Position numbers and translations under genes: made by a program
Notes under the pieces: generated by a model
Databases searched by the model: none
Told to the model about the DNA's origin: nothing
The model's input: only the letters and a program-made list of their open reading frames with translations
NCBI GenBank assembly: GCA_026705765.1
Contig: JAPPAB010000063.1
Coordinates: 1 to 46,836 of the forward strand
Direction of reading: 5' to 3'
Length of the DNA: 46,836 bases
Origin: Gemmatimonadota bacterium
Lineage (GTDB): Bacteria > Latescibacterota > UBA2968
Shown here: positions 1 to 9,331 of the stretch, in pieces
Layout of the letters: every line of letters begins with the position of its first letter
Position numbering within the stretch: position 1 is the stretch's first letter

Positions 1-964
1 GTTCTCGCACAATGGCATTGCTATCACCCGATGCGCCAGAACTGGTCGCGTCGGCTGCATCCATCATGACGACGGTTCCAGAATCGACTTCTGCAGCGAG
101 CCGGACGCTTTCTTCGAGACCCGTCAGAGGCACCTGCATCTTTTCGTGATGCTTCCAGAACCGGTTTGCCAGATCCACCGCGTATTGCATGGCGGCGGCT
201 TCATCGCCATCCATGACAACGATGCTATTTGTTCGAAGCTCCGGAACATCGGTGAACGGGTTTCCCCACATCACGCCCGCAGAAAGACCCGCTTCGCTGG
301 CTTCGATCTGCTTCGCCAGTTGAATACATTCTCGAATCGCCCCGGTCTCAGTGATCATTTCATCGCCACGCACCAGCGCCGGGATCTTGACCCTTGCAGT
401 CACGGGACGGATGTTTCCATCCAGCATCCTAGTCAACAGGAAGGCCGCGCGCTTTCCTGTTTCGACGAAGTCTATATGCGGATAGGTGTGGTACGTGACG
501 ACAGCATCACAGTGCTCGAGCATCCTATCGGTGAGGATACCATGCAGGTCCAGGGATACCACAATCGGAATCTGGTCACCGAGGATGCGGCGGGCTTCCT
601 GTAGCAGGTAGCCTTCGGGATCATTTTCGCCCTCTGCCTGCATGGCACCGTGAAGCGAGAAATAAGCCCCATCCACTTCACCAGCATCCCGGATACTTTC
701 GAGAAACTCATCGCTCAAGCGGTCAAATCCGTCTTTTGAAAGCACACCTCCAGATGTATTCGCACACGCTCCGTATGTGGGCACGAGGAGAAGCGCCTCT
801 TCTCGGTCCAAAACGCTCAGGGCACCGCCGACTTCGTGACCAACGCCGCGATGGAAATCGAGCATATCAGGCCCACGCACGATTCGAAAATCGCCGTACT
901 GGCTGGGCACGGGATTAAACGTCGAGACTTCCTGCTTGCACTCTGCAATGATCACTCTATCCAT
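1..964 (-). CDS. M81 family metallopeptidase (MlrC-like), 3' end cut by window edge
   Basis: Translating the minus strand from the ATG at 964 gives 321 open codons to the window edge, so the C-terminus is missing. The product begins MDRVIIAECKQEVSTFNPVP and contains GAYFSLHGAM (about residue 100), VSLDLHG and VTYHTYPHID (about 135-165), and near the edge MMDAADATSSGASGD. These are hallmarks of the M81/MlrC family (N-terminal DUF1485 region plus MlrC C-terminal domain), named for the microcystin-linearising hydrolase. The histidines and acidic residues of the LHGAM, DLHG and HTYPH segments are candidate zinc ligands. The actual substrate is unknown; most family members are not microcystin hydrolases. 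The start has a GGAG ribosome site six bases upstream and lies 29 bp after the DUF3604 stop, so it is probably the last visible gene of the 9295-to-1 operon. It may act on peptides or amides imported or released by neighbouring products (inference). Confidence 0.86.
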   Translation of the reverse strand, partial: MDRVIIAECKQEVSTFNPVPSQYGDFRIVRGPDMLDFHRGVGHEVGGALSVLDREEALLLVPTYGACANTSGGVLSKDGFDRLSDEFLESIRDAGEVDGAYFSLHGAMQAEGENDPEGYLLQEARRILGDQIPIVVSLDLHGILTDRMLEHCDAVVTYHTYPHIDFVETGKRAAFLLTRMLDGNIRPVTARVKIPALVRGDEMITETGAIRECIQLAKQIEASEAGLSAGVMWGNPFTDVPELRTNSIVVMDGDEAAAMQYAVDLANRFWKHHEKMQVPLTGLEESVRLAAEVDSGTVVMMDAADATSSGASGDSNAIVRE

Positions 965-993
965 GATTTTCTCCATAGGCGGCGCAGAGCGAA

Positions 994-2424
994 TCAGGGC
1001 TCGACCCACACCGGGCTGGACCAGGCCATTTGACCGTCTTTTCGCATAAGGCGGCCATAATAGTAGTCCATGCCGCCCGAGCCCGCGTCTTGCGTATCCC
1101 AGAGAATTTCGCATTCGCCGGGTTCAATCTTCTGGATGGTTTCGCCGTTCCGCACAATCTCAATAAGCGTAAAGGGGGACTCGCTGGCAGCTTCCAGGCG
1201 GATCTGACGGGGGCCGTCGTGCCTGACGGTGGATCCCATAAAAGCACCACAGACTTCGAAACGGAGGTACACGCGGACATTCATGGTACCAAAAACGCGG
1301 CGATTCCACATGGCTTCGAATGCGGCTTCACGGGTGAGTTCCTTCGCCCAGAAACCCATGATGCCCTGCCGTGCGGTGAGGTGGGATTGCGCCATGTTTT
1401 GCAGGCTGGAAAGGTCGTCTCCTGGCCTTCCATCGTGGATGTCTCCGCTACCAATGATGCCGAATCGGTAGCCCAAGTTCAGAGCATCGATGACGTGCTG
1501 GCCGTCTGTCTCACCATCCTGAACTCTGATGGGATAGGGGTTGCCCTGGTGTTCGGCCCTTTCGCTGCATGCCCACACAGAGTGAATTTCTACAAGGCGT
1601 TCCATTTCGGGATCGTGCCCCGCGTGCCATTTGACGCCCATCTGGGTATTGGCCGAATGGTGCGGGACGAGGAGGGCACCGTGCTCTCTGGCGGCTCGAT
1701 AGAGACCTTCCAGATCCTGATAGGGCGAGTCCGTAGCGCGAAGAATAGGACCGTAGTCTCCCGGGTAGTAAACGTTTCTGTGGCCAACTTCGAAATTGGT
1801 CCATTCAAGCGCCACGAGTGTGGCAAACCGGCCCGGTTCATAGTGGTCGTTTGCCACACTGACGAAGTAGTCCCACTGTCGATCTGTCAGGGCTTCGGCG
1901 TGATCGGTCATTGAAAACAGGTCCAGAAATCCTTCGTCGCGGGCAAAACCATAGACTTCCTCGGGAGAACGAATAGCGTCGCTAAAAATGGTGTGGGCGT
2001 GGGTGTCTCCCCAGAAGAGGCGTTCTACCGGGGGATCCTGACAAACGCGAATGGGATTGCTGCGGGCCTGCTTTCCATTGGCCGTAACGGTAATATAGTG
2101 GAAGCCTTCCCGAGTATAGCGAATTCCCGGTATGGCGGCAATAGGCCGACGGCCCCCTTCGAATGTATATGTGGCCGGCCCCTCATAGCCGTCACCGCCA
2201 GAAAGCTCAATTGAACCCTCGAATTCGGGCAGGACATTGTCTTTGAAAGCCAGTCCCCTTGGAGACAGATTGTACCGGCTGCTCAGTTGTGGTTCGGTCT
2301 GGTTGAGAGGGAAGCATTCGGGAAGAATCTCCCGAACCTCTCCGAGCAGCTTGAGCTTCAGCTCAAACGGCTCGCCGATTCCGACCACAGATGGGGCTAC
2401 GATAAAAAAACCTGATAAGTCCAT
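994..2424 (-). CDS. DUF3604 domain protein (PHP-like putative metal hydrolase)
   Basis: A 476-residue protein with no signal peptide. An N-terminal beta-rich portion (about 1-135) is followed by a PHP-like metal-binding region. Motifs are LFWGDTHAHTIFSD near residue 140, DLFSMTDHAE near 170, LVPHHSA near 255 and IGSGDIHDGRPG near 325. The His/Asp-rich motifs match the polymerase-and-histidinol-phosphatase fold used by DUF3604 proteins, which are presumed metal-dependent hydrolases with no settled substrate. The C-terminal 100 residues look like a beta-sandwich. The ATG has a clear GAGAGGAGA ribosome site. It starts 16 bp after the DUF6785 gene stop and is followed by the M81 gene, so it belongs to the same operon. 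The family assignment is firm; the reaction is unknown. Confidence 0.85.
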   Translation of the reverse strand: MDLSGFFIVAPSVVGIGEPFELKLKLLGEVREILPECFPLNQTEPQLSSRYNLSPRGLAFKDNVLPEFEGSIELSGGDGYEGPATYTFEGGRRPIAAIPGIRYTREGFHYITVTANGKQARSNPIRVCQDPPVERLFWGDTHAHTIFSDAIRSPEEVYGFARDEGFLDLFSMTDHAEALTDRQWDYFVSVANDHYEPGRFATLVALEWTNFEVGHRNVYYPGDYGPILRATDSPYQDLEGLYRAAREHGALLVPHHSANTQMGVKWHAGHDPEMERLVEIHSVWACSERAEHQGNPYPIRVQDGETDGQHVIDALNLGYRFGIIGSGDIHDGRPGDDLSSLQNMAQSHLTARQGIMGFWAKELTREAAFEAMWNRRVFGTMNVRVYLRFEVCGAFMGSTVRHDGPRQIRLEAASESPFTLIEIVRNGETIQKIEPGECEILWDTQDAGSGGMDYYYGRLMRKDGQMAWSSPVWVEP

Positions 2425-2440
2425 TGAAACATCTCCTCTC

Positions 2441-4429
2441 TCAATACCAGTGAATCATGTGGCCTTGACCGGGAAACCAGATGATATCTACCGCAAAAGA
2501 TATTCCCACACCGACGGCCCAACCGACAACCAGGCCCAGTGCAAAGGGCTGAAATCGCCTGTAGAGGACAACGCCTCCGATCTTCATAACCAGCGCCTTT
2601 ACCAACCAGGCCAGAAAAATTGTGAAACCGATCCTCCTCATTGGCCATGAGGTGGAAAGCGGAAAGCCGATCGGAGAAAGGGGCCACCCTGGAAACCTGT
2701 AACGTAGAAAGGTCAACAGGGCAGAGACAGCCACTCCGATTCCAAAGAAAGACAGGCGATTCCAGTCCGTGGAAAAGGGCGTTCGGATTTTTGTGAGTGT
2801 GTCGATAAAGGGAACCTGACTTCCCAGGCCAAATACCCAGATATTGAAGTTGTAGGCGCCCTGGCTGTATCCCAGATAGAAGGTAACCACAATGGAAATC
2901 ACGACTCCAGCAATGATCGCACCACCCAGTGCCGACATCAGTCCTCGTCGAACCTGGGGAATTCGATCCGCGAGTTTGCCCATTTGCGTGAACGAGGGCA
3001 TGAACATAGCTGCGCCCCGGGTAACGAGCATATAGGTGAATACCATGGCCGTCATGCTTTCTGGAGGCATACCATATGACCCCAGAAGATATATGGTAGC
3101 CGACTGACCCGTCACCGGTACGACGACATAAAGAAGGCCCGTCTCCGCTACGATACGGGCAACACCAAGGTATCCGACGAGAGTACAGGAAATCAGGACG
3201 ATGGCCATCTTATAACTCATCCCCGCATGGTGCAGAAAGCCGATCACATAGACGAGCCCGAAGACCAACCCGAAAATAGCTATGCGGTAGGACATCATTT
3301 CTTCTGAACGACCAGCCTGGGCGGAACGGAAGGCCTGGTAGAAGACTTGCTTGATGTGATTTCGCCCAACCCAGAGTCCCCAGAAGACGATAAAACACAT
3401 CGCCCCCCAGCTTTGCCAACCCACTGCGGGATTTAGAGAGGACCAGGGATCACCACGGGTGCCTATGGTGTACCCAAACCGGTTGAAAACGCCGCTTTGT
3501 AAAATGAAAAGTAAAAAAAAGAACCAGGCGCTGAACAGGGCCTCGAGATTGACGAAGAAGGCGAAGGCAAAGGCGAAAAAGCTGATGTGGAAATCAATCG
3601 TCGGAAAACCGGTTGCAAAGGTAAACCACTGAGGCAAGAGTGGGAAAGCGGGAATACCGGGCATGAAGTAGCCTGGGATATTCCAGCAAACGATGCCACA
3701 AGAAACCGCGAATCCACCCCAGAAAATGCGGCCGTGCATATATTCCGGCAACCACCCCACAGCCCGCGACCTCATTGCCATATCGATCCCTACCCCGATG
3801 ATGGGATAATCGAGGCGTTCGTAATCAGTCCATTGTTTTCTCAAGCATACGACAATACATGCCGAGACCAGGGCAATACCCCCGGCAAAACTCAGCCACC
3901 AGAGAAGAGGACCAATCCAGACCTGCCAGGGAATCCGCATACCACCGGGCAATCCCTCAAAGAGATACCGCATGGAATCGCCGGAGTTCGATGGTGCCAT
4001 CCAATCGGGAATGTAGGGATGAAAATAGATACCCCATCCGTTTTCCGGCGTCGCCAGATAATACGGCGTCGCCAGAATGCCGAGAACATATCCGATGAAT
4101 CCATTGGTGGGCACGACACTGCCGACCAGTCCCATACTCATTACTGTTGCCAATTCCGAAGGTGCAAGCGAAAACCGGGGGCCAAACACTCGTCCGGCCA
4201 CAGCGGAAAAGACAGTCAACAATAGAAAAAGAATAAAGTTGACCATCGGAAAATGGCTCAGGTTCCATGTCGAGGAATGTATGATGTAGTCGGACCAGGT
4301 CACCCAGAAATTTGCCAGACCAGCAAAGCAAAGCCCAATGAGTACCGAGCGAAGGGTCAACCCCCTAACACGAGAAGAGTCGGGCACTTGATCTCGACGG
4401 TCGCGTGGAGTTTCTAATGTTTGGGACAC
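2441..4429 (-). CDS. DUF6785/DUF6784 family polytopic membrane protein (copy 1)
   Basis: A 662-residue protein with about a dozen hydrophobic segments spread through its length; it is certainly an integral inner-membrane protein. It closely resembles the product of 7307-9295 throughout (shared stretches such as SHFPMVNF, GLVGSVVPTNGF, YYLATPENGW, VVVPVTGQS) and more distantly that of 38866-40833. Large transporter-like proteins of this type are known from Planctomycetes and FCB bacteria as DUF6785/DUF6784, without an assigned substrate. The C-terminus carries GQGHMIH, a GxGHxxH motif conserved in all three copies. Translation appears to start at GTG (4429), 28 bp after the sulfatase stop, with only a weak ribosome site. 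Transport of a product made by the neighbouring hydrolases is an inference from context. Confidence 0.82.
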   Translation of the reverse strand: MSQTLETPRDRRDQVPDSSRVRGLTLRSVLIGLCFAGLANFWVTWSDYIIHSSTWNLSHFPMVNFILFLLLTVFSAVAGRVFGPRFSLAPSELATVMSMGLVGSVVPTNGFIGYVLGILATPYYLATPENGWGIYFHPYIPDWMAPSNSGDSMRYLFEGLPGGMRIPWQVWIGPLLWWLSFAGGIALVSACIVVCLRKQWTDYERLDYPIIGVGIDMAMRSRAVGWLPEYMHGRIFWGGFAVSCGIVCWNIPGYFMPGIPAFPLLPQWFTFATGFPTIDFHISFFAFAFAFFVNLEALFSAWFFFLLFILQSGVFNRFGYTIGTRGDPWSSLNPAVGWQSWGAMCFIVFWGLWVGRNHIKQVFYQAFRSAQAGRSEEMMSYRIAIFGLVFGLVYVIGFLHHAGMSYKMAIVLISCTLVGYLGVARIVAETGLLYVVVPVTGQSATIYLLGSYGMPPESMTAMVFTYMLVTRGAAMFMPSFTQMGKLADRIPQVRRGLMSALGGAIIAGVVISIVVTFYLGYSQGAYNFNIWVFGLGSQVPFIDTLTKIRTPFSTDWNRLSFFGIGVAVSALLTFLRYRFPGWPLSPIGFPLSTSWPMRRIGFTIFLAWLVKALVMKIGGVVLYRRFQPFALGLVVGWAVGVGISFAVDIIWFPGQGHMIHWY

Positions 4430-4457
4430 GTGATCACACTTAATTTGAATTCACCAT

Positions 4458-5930
4458 CTATCGAAATTCGATGTCTTCCACATCCGGCACGGCTACAGTG
4501 TCTTCGTGTATGGGCTGGACGGCCTGGCCCCATGCTGAAATGGTGCGATAATCCCGATCCAGAATAGCTGTTTCACTGATGATATCTGCGGGATCCCAAT
4601 CTTCGTAGAGGCGTTTCAAGAGCTTCTCTCGCACATCCTGGTACCGCGTGTCCAGGCCTAAATCATTGAGTTCTCCGGGATCTTCTTCCAGATTAAAGAG
4701 CGCTGGAGGGGTGGGTTCGTTGTACTTGTAGAGCTTCCATGCTCCCTTGCGGATCATGCGAGAAGGCACTTCGTTGGCTTCCCAGAGATGTTCGCTGAAG
4801 GTTTCATCGACCCAGTTCGGATCGTTCTCTCCGCACATCTGGGGCCACAGCGAACGTCCATCGGTAGCAGGCATCGGAGGAGCGCCAGCCACCTCGGTCA
4901 GGGTTGGTCCAATATCCATGAGGTTGCAGATGCTATCGCTGATTCCACCCGCGGGGATAACCCCGGGCAAACGGGCAATGAGGGGTACGGAAACAGATGC
5001 TTCGTAGTAGTTGCTCTTGGACCACAGTCCGTGTTCTCCGGCCATTTCGCCGTGGTCAGAGCAGTAGATGACCAGCGTGTTTTCAGCCAGCCCCGTCTCG
5101 TCCAGCTTCTGGAGCATCTGGCCGACGATGCTGTCAAAATACTCGCACATAGCAAAATAGGCTGCCCGGGCCACGCGGATGCGTTCCTCGGGCAGCGGAT
5201 GATCGAGGTCTCGCAGGCGTTTCAGCTTGCGGATAGCCGCAGGTGCTCTCTGTGCCTCTTCCGGCGTTGGCTGAGGAACATCTACCCGGTCGTAATAATA
5301 TTCAAAGAGTTCCTTTGTAGCGGCGATATAGGGGCAGTGCGGAAGAACAAAGCCAGCCACAGCGGCAAAGGGACGATCCCTCTCATCATGGGCCTTCTCG
5401 TCCAAATAATCAAGGGCAGACGCAACGACCATGTCATCATACGCCTGATAGGTACACATCCCATAACCGGCATATTCTACGCTCACGCGGCTCTGCCCAG
5501 ATACACCCAGAGGCATTTTGCGAAACAGGGGAGCGCCCTGCAAAGAAACACCAGGGTGATGTGCGCCCCATTCGCCAATGGGCCGTCGCTCAAATCCGTG
5601 CCGCTGATCCGATCCAACAAAGTGCATGCGTCCAATCAGGGCAGTTTCATAGCCGGCTGCACCCATGCCATGTGCCCAGGTGGGGATGGCAGAAGAGAGG
5701 ATATGGCTATTTGTCCAGACGCGGTTCGCGGTGGGCGTTCTGGATGTCATAAAAGCCATCCGGCTGGGAACGCAAAGCGGTGCTGCGCAATAGGCGTTGT
5801 TGAACCGTATGCCTTCGGCAGCAAGCCGGTCCATATGCGGGGTTCGAACCACTTCATCGCCATAACATCCGATGTGAAATTTGCTGTGTTGATCGGACAT
5901 GATCACCAGAATATTGGGTCTATCTGCCAT
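4458..5930 (-). CDS. Arylsulfatase-type sulfatase (formylglycine-dependent, Cys type)
   Basis: A 490-residue sulfatase. It begins MADRPNILVIMSDQHS, where D13 and Q14 sit in the metal-binding position. The signature LCVPSR places Cys53 for oxidation to formylglycine, with Arg57. Further motifs include SDHGEMAGEHGLWSKSNYYE (about residue 300), which carries the second pair of metal ligands, and a C-terminal YKYNEPTPPALFNLEEDPGE segment typical of the family. There is no signal peptide, so it is probably cytoplasmic unless exported otherwise. I chose the start at 5930 over the longer frame from 5978. The ATG at 5930 has a GGAGGGG ribosome site eight bases upstream and leaves 14 bp after the preceding stop, whereas the longer frame would overlap it. 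The sulfate ester substrate is unknown. The upstream ceramidase-like gene could hint at a sulfated lipid, but that is weak inference. Confidence 0.93.
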   Translation of the reverse strand: MADRPNILVIMSDQHSKFHIGCYGDEVVRTPHMDRLAAEGIRFNNAYCAAPLCVPSRMAFMTSRTPTANRVWTNSHILSSAIPTWAHGMGAAGYETALIGRMHFVGSDQRHGFERRPIGEWGAHHPGVSLQGAPLFRKMPLGVSGQSRVSVEYAGYGMCTYQAYDDMVVASALDYLDEKAHDERDRPFAAVAGFVLPHCPYIAATKELFEYYYDRVDVPQPTPEEAQRAPAAIRKLKRLRDLDHPLPEERIRVARAAYFAMCEYFDSIVGQMLQKLDETGLAENTLVIYCSDHGEMAGEHGLWSKSNYYEASVSVPLIARLPGVIPAGGISDSICNLMDIGPTLTEVAGAPPMPATDGRSLWPQMCGENDPNWVDETFSEHLWEANEVPSRMIRKGAWKLYKYNEPTPPALFNLEEDPGELNDLGLDTRYQDVREKLLKRLYEDWDPADIISETAILDRDYRTISAWGQAVQPIHEDTVAVPDVEDIEFR

Positions 5931-5944
5931 ATGAATCCCCTCCG

Positions 5945-7294
5945 TTATGCCACGACCTGCCGGAGCAGTGCCAGGCAATTCTCATTGATCAGACCGCCCG
6001 CCTCGGGATCGACCTGGCAGGCGTGGGTAACTTCGTATCCTCCCTCGGGGTAGGCATCCACGGTAGGGACATACCCAATGGAGCCATTGGTATAGCCCAC
6101 GAAGAAAGTGTGATCGAAAGGCGATTGATTTTTCACAAGCGTGCCATTTTCGGTAAAAATCTCCGCCGGTGCAGTCACAAAAGCGAGATCGCCTATTCGC
6201 CATGCCTGTAATTCCGTCTCAACAGGATCGAGTGGAACACCCGTCTCGTAGCTTCTAATCGCTTCCCGCACCCGACTTTGCCTGAGTGCGGCCCAATGTC
6301 GCCGCCCATCGGAGAGATTTCTCGATTCCAACTCATGAGCGAATTCTCCATCGAGCTGTTTCGCGCTTTTTAACTCGCCGTACATGTAGCGAGGCAGGCT
6401 TATGGTTTTTGACGCGATATTCAAACCTTGCGCCTCGCCAACGCTGATGGTTTCCCACACGCGCACCACTTCGCAGCCCAGTCGAATGCCCAGACTGTCC
6501 GATGGTTTGTGGAGATCTTCTGGTCGCTGATCCGGAATCCGGAATCCGGCCGCTGGATTGATATCGCCCGCCGCCCCTTGTAGAAAGAGACAATACGCGC
6601 CGGTAAGACCTTCTACCACCTGGGTCATCTTTCCGGAAAACCCGGCGGAAATGGCGCGTTGCTGAGAAGTCTGTGCAACCGGATGCGTCGCAAAATTGAC
6701 CAGACAGGCGATAGGGTTTCCCTCTGTATCTTCAATCCGCGCCACACCGACCTCGCGGTCAACGGGTCCATCGTAGTTGTTGCCGAGTATAATCCGCCCA
6801 TCAGGGGTCTTCTCCCTGCGGTTGATACCAATATCGGAACTGCCCCAGCCGATACCCATTCGCGCTGGCCTCAAATTTTGCTGTGCTTCCTGTACCAGGC
6901 CCGATAGTTTGAATCCGAGATGAATTCGATAGGCATCGACCAACTCGGAGGCTTCAGCCGGTCCCGGACCCGGCGATGGGGATTGCTTACCTGCTCGATC
7001 GACATCAGGTCCGTAATGGGTGTGGCTGCATGCCAGGGTAATCCGATTGGCGGAGATTCCCGATGCAGCCTGGATGAGTTCGCGAAACTCGGCGACTGTT
7101 TCCGCCCTAAACTGGAGGAGATCCAAAGCGATTAATACGGCCTGTTCTTCCGCGCAGGAAACTGCCATAGCCGTGGCATATAACGGGTCATTTACGCGCG
7201 TCGATGATCCCCGCCCCGCAAATCCGACCATGGGTATGCCCACCGCAGGGGTGATGTCGGTGCGGGCAATGCCGATTTCTATTGCATTTGCCAT
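5945..7294 (-). CDS. Neutral/alkaline ceramidase-family (pfam04734-type) protein
   Basis: A 449-residue protein of the neutral ceramidase N-terminal domain family. Visible motifs are IGIARTDITPAVGIPMVGFAGR at the start, TLACSHTHYGPD near residue 90, NFATHPV near 205 and QGAAGDINP near 245. The two His motifs match the zinc ligands of bacterial ceramidase. In characterised ceramidases the nucleophilic serine sits in a GDVSPN motif; here the matching segment is GDINPA, with Asn in place of Ser, and the immunoglobulin-like C-terminal domain is absent. True ceramidase activity is therefore doubtful, though this variant is common among uncharacterised bacterial members. There is no clear signal peptide. 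The ATG has a GAGAGG ribosome site and lies 12 bp after the upstream DUF6785 stop, so the gene is operonic. Another hydrolase of amide or ester bonds remains possible. Confidence 0.84.
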   Translation of the reverse strand: MANAIEIGIARTDITPAVGIPMVGFAGRGSSTRVNDPLYATAMAVSCAEEQAVLIALDLLQFRAETVAEFRELIQAASGISANRITLACSHTHYGPDVDRAGKQSPSPGPGPAEASELVDAYRIHLGFKLSGLVQEAQQNLRPARMGIGWGSSDIGINRREKTPDGRIILGNNYDGPVDREVGVARIEDTEGNPIACLVNFATHPVAQTSQQRAISAGFSGKMTQVVEGLTGAYCLFLQGAAGDINPAAGFRIPDQRPEDLHKPSDSLGIRLGCEVVRVWETISVGEAQGLNIASKTISLPRYMYGELKSAKQLDGEFAHELESRNLSDGRRHWAALRQSRVREAIRSYETGVPLDPVETELQAWRIGDLAFVTAPAEIFTENGTLVKNQSPFDHTFFVGYTNGSIGYVPTVDAYPEGGYEVTHACQVDPEAGGLINENCLALLRQVVA

Positions 7295-7306
7295 AGTGCC
7301 TCTCTT

Positions 7307-9295
7307 TCAATACGAGTGGATCCCGTGTCCGTTGCCGGGGAAGTAGAAGATATCAACCAGGAAAGAGATGCCAACTCCGGCTGCCCAACCGACCAGGAGC
7401 CCGACTGCAAAGGGCTGGCACCGACGGTAGAGCACGGCACCCCCCAGTTTCATGATGACGGCCTTGATGAACCAGGCCAGAAAGATAGTAAACCCTACTC
7501 TGCGCATGGGCCAGGAAGTGGCCAGGGGAAATCCAATGGGTGAAAGGGGCCACCAGGGAAAGCGATAGCGCAAAGCCACCAGCGCGGCCGAGACCAGCAC
7601 CCCGAATGAAAAAAAGGAGATGCGATACCAGTCTGTTGTGAATGGCGACTGCATCTTGACCAGCGTATCGATGAAAGGACGCTGGCTGCCGCCCCCGCCC
7701 AACACCCATACGTTGAAGTTGTATGCCCCATGCGTGTAGCCCAGATACAGGGTTACAATGGCGGCAACCAGAACTCCGACCACAATTGAGGCACCAAGCG
7801 CGTAGATCAGACGCCTTCGTATCTGGGGAATCTGATCTGCAAGCTTGCCCAGATGGGTCAGCGAAGGCATGAACATACCGGCACCCCTCGTGACGAGGAT
7901 ATAGGTGAATGGCATGGCTGTCATCGAGGATTCCGGCAGGCCACGCGATCCCAGAAAATATACGGTGGAGGACTGCCCCGTTACCGGTACGACCACGTAG
8001 AGCAACCCGGTTTCCACCAGGATGCGGGATACCCCCAGGTAGCCGATAAGCGTGGAAAGCAAGAGCGCGATGGCCATGGTATAGCTCATACCCGCACAGT
8101 ACAGAAATCCAATGGCATAAACCAGTCCACTGATCAGGCCGGTAAGAGCCATCCGGTAAGACATCATTTCTTCAGCTCTGCCTTCACCCGGTACCCCCCA
8201 GATGGCCTTTGAAAAAACGTCGCGTAGATGGTGGCGAGCAACCCAGATCCCCCAGGCCACGATGAAGCAGAGAGACCCCCAGCTTTGCCAGCCAACTGCG
8301 GGGTTGTGGGAAGACCAAGGATCTCCCGAAGTGCCGATGGTGAACCCAAATCGGTTGAATACCGCGCTCTGGATTAGAAAAATCAGGAAGAAGAACCAGA
8401 CGCTGAACAGGGCTTCAAGCCTGGCAAAAAATGCAAAAGCCAGTGCAAAAAAGCTGATGTGGAAGTCAATTGTGGGAAAACCAGCGGCCAGCGTAAACCA
8501 CCTGGGAAGTAGAGGGAATTCGGGCAGGCCGGGTATGAAGTAACTGGGAATATTCCAACAAACGATTCCGCAGGCGACCGAAAAACCACCCCAGAACAGC
8601 TTGCCTTTCATGTATTCCGGCAGCCAGTTCCGGGGATTCGAGCGCAGCGCCATGTCGATGCCTACGCTGATGATGGGATAATCGAGCCGTTCGTTCTCCG
8701 TCCATTGCTTGCGCAAAATGACAACCGTGCAGGCCGAGATCAGCGTAATCGACGCTGCAAATGTAAGCCACCAGAAAAGCGGGCTTGCCCAGGTTTCCCA
8801 GGGGATGTGCACACCTTTGGGTAGGCCTTCGAAAAAGTAGCGCACAGCGTCGTTTTCATCTCGCGGCGCCATCCAGTCGGCAAGGTGGGGGTGAAAGTAG
8901 AGCGCCCAACCATTCTCGGGGGTGGCCAGGTAATACGGCATGGCCAAAATGCCGAGCACATATCCCATAAATCCGTTGGTCGGCACGACGCTGCCCACCA
9001 GCCCCATGGCCAGAACGGTGGCGAGTTCGGCAGATGAAAAAGACCAGCGCGGTCCAAATAATCTGTCTGAAACCGATGATAAGACTGTGAGGATGACAAA
9101 CGGAATGAAATTCACCATGGGAAAGTGGCTCAGATTCCAGGCCGAGGAATGAATTATGAAATCCGACCACGTGACCCACAGGTTGACCAGACAGACCACA
9201 CCCAACCCAATCAGAAACGAACGCAACGTGATCCCCCGCTCCTCTGCGGCGGAAGGCACTGGATGGCTAACGATGGGATCTTGCAGAGAGGACAA
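7307..9295 (-). CDS. DUF6785/DUF6784 family polytopic membrane protein (copy 2)
   Basis: A 662-residue integral membrane protein, the same length as the 2441-4429 product and very similar to it from end to end. It ends with GNGHGIH, again the GxGHxxH tail. It is the first gene of a six-gene run (DUF6785, ceramidase-like, sulfatase, DUF6785, DUF3604, M81) whose gaps are only 12-29 bp. The start is TTG at 9295 with AGGAG four bases upstream; the sequence around it can form a small stem, GAGGA pairing with TCCTC, with the start codon in the loop. This could damp initiation. Its function is unknown and is probably transport. The pair with copy 1 suggests a local duplication, possibly specialising the two for different substrates (inference). 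Confidence 0.82.
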   Translation of the reverse strand: MSSLQDPIVSHPVPSAAEERGITLRSFLIGLGVVCLVNLWVTWSDFIIHSSAWNLSHFPMVNFIPFVILTVLSSVSDRLFGPRWSFSSAELATVLAMGLVGSVVPTNGFMGYVLGILAMPYYLATPENGWALYFHPHLADWMAPRDENDAVRYFFEGLPKGVHIPWETWASPLFWWLTFAASITLISACTVVILRKQWTENERLDYPIISVGIDMALRSNPRNWLPEYMKGKLFWGGFSVACGIVCWNIPSYFIPGLPEFPLLPRWFTLAAGFPTIDFHISFFALAFAFFARLEALFSVWFFFLIFLIQSAVFNRFGFTIGTSGDPWSSHNPAVGWQSWGSLCFIVAWGIWVARHHLRDVFSKAIWGVPGEGRAEEMMSYRMALTGLISGLVYAIGFLYCAGMSYTMAIALLLSTLIGYLGVSRILVETGLLYVVVPVTGQSSTVYFLGSRGLPESSMTAMPFTYILVTRGAGMFMPSLTHLGKLADQIPQIRRRLIYALGASIVVGVLVAAIVTLYLGYTHGAYNFNVWVLGGGGSQRPFIDTLVKMQSPFTTDWYRISFFSFGVLVSAALVALRYRFPWWPLSPIGFPLATSWPMRRVGFTIFLAWFIKAVIMKLGGAVLYRRCQPFAVGLLVGWAAGVGISFLVDIFYFPGNGHGIHSY

Positions 9296-9331
9296 ATCTC
9301 TCCTCGCAATCCTTTGAGCGACAGGCTTGTA

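Noticed and set aside
1030-1914. Plus-strand frame of 294 codons opposite the DUF3604 gene
   Set aside because: The minus-strand product carries clear DUF3604 motifs; the plus frame has no recognisable domain or ribosome site.
5931-5978. N-terminal extension of the sulfatase from 5978
   Set aside because: It would overlap the upstream gene, and the ATG at 5930 has a much better ribosome site and starts directly at the family's N-terminal motif.
4788-6053. Long open frame (421 codons) on the plus strand opposite the sulfatase gene
   Set aside because: It is a mirror of the sulfatase coding sequence, shows no family motif, has odd composition, and the minus-strand frame has all sulfatase motifs and a good ribosome site.
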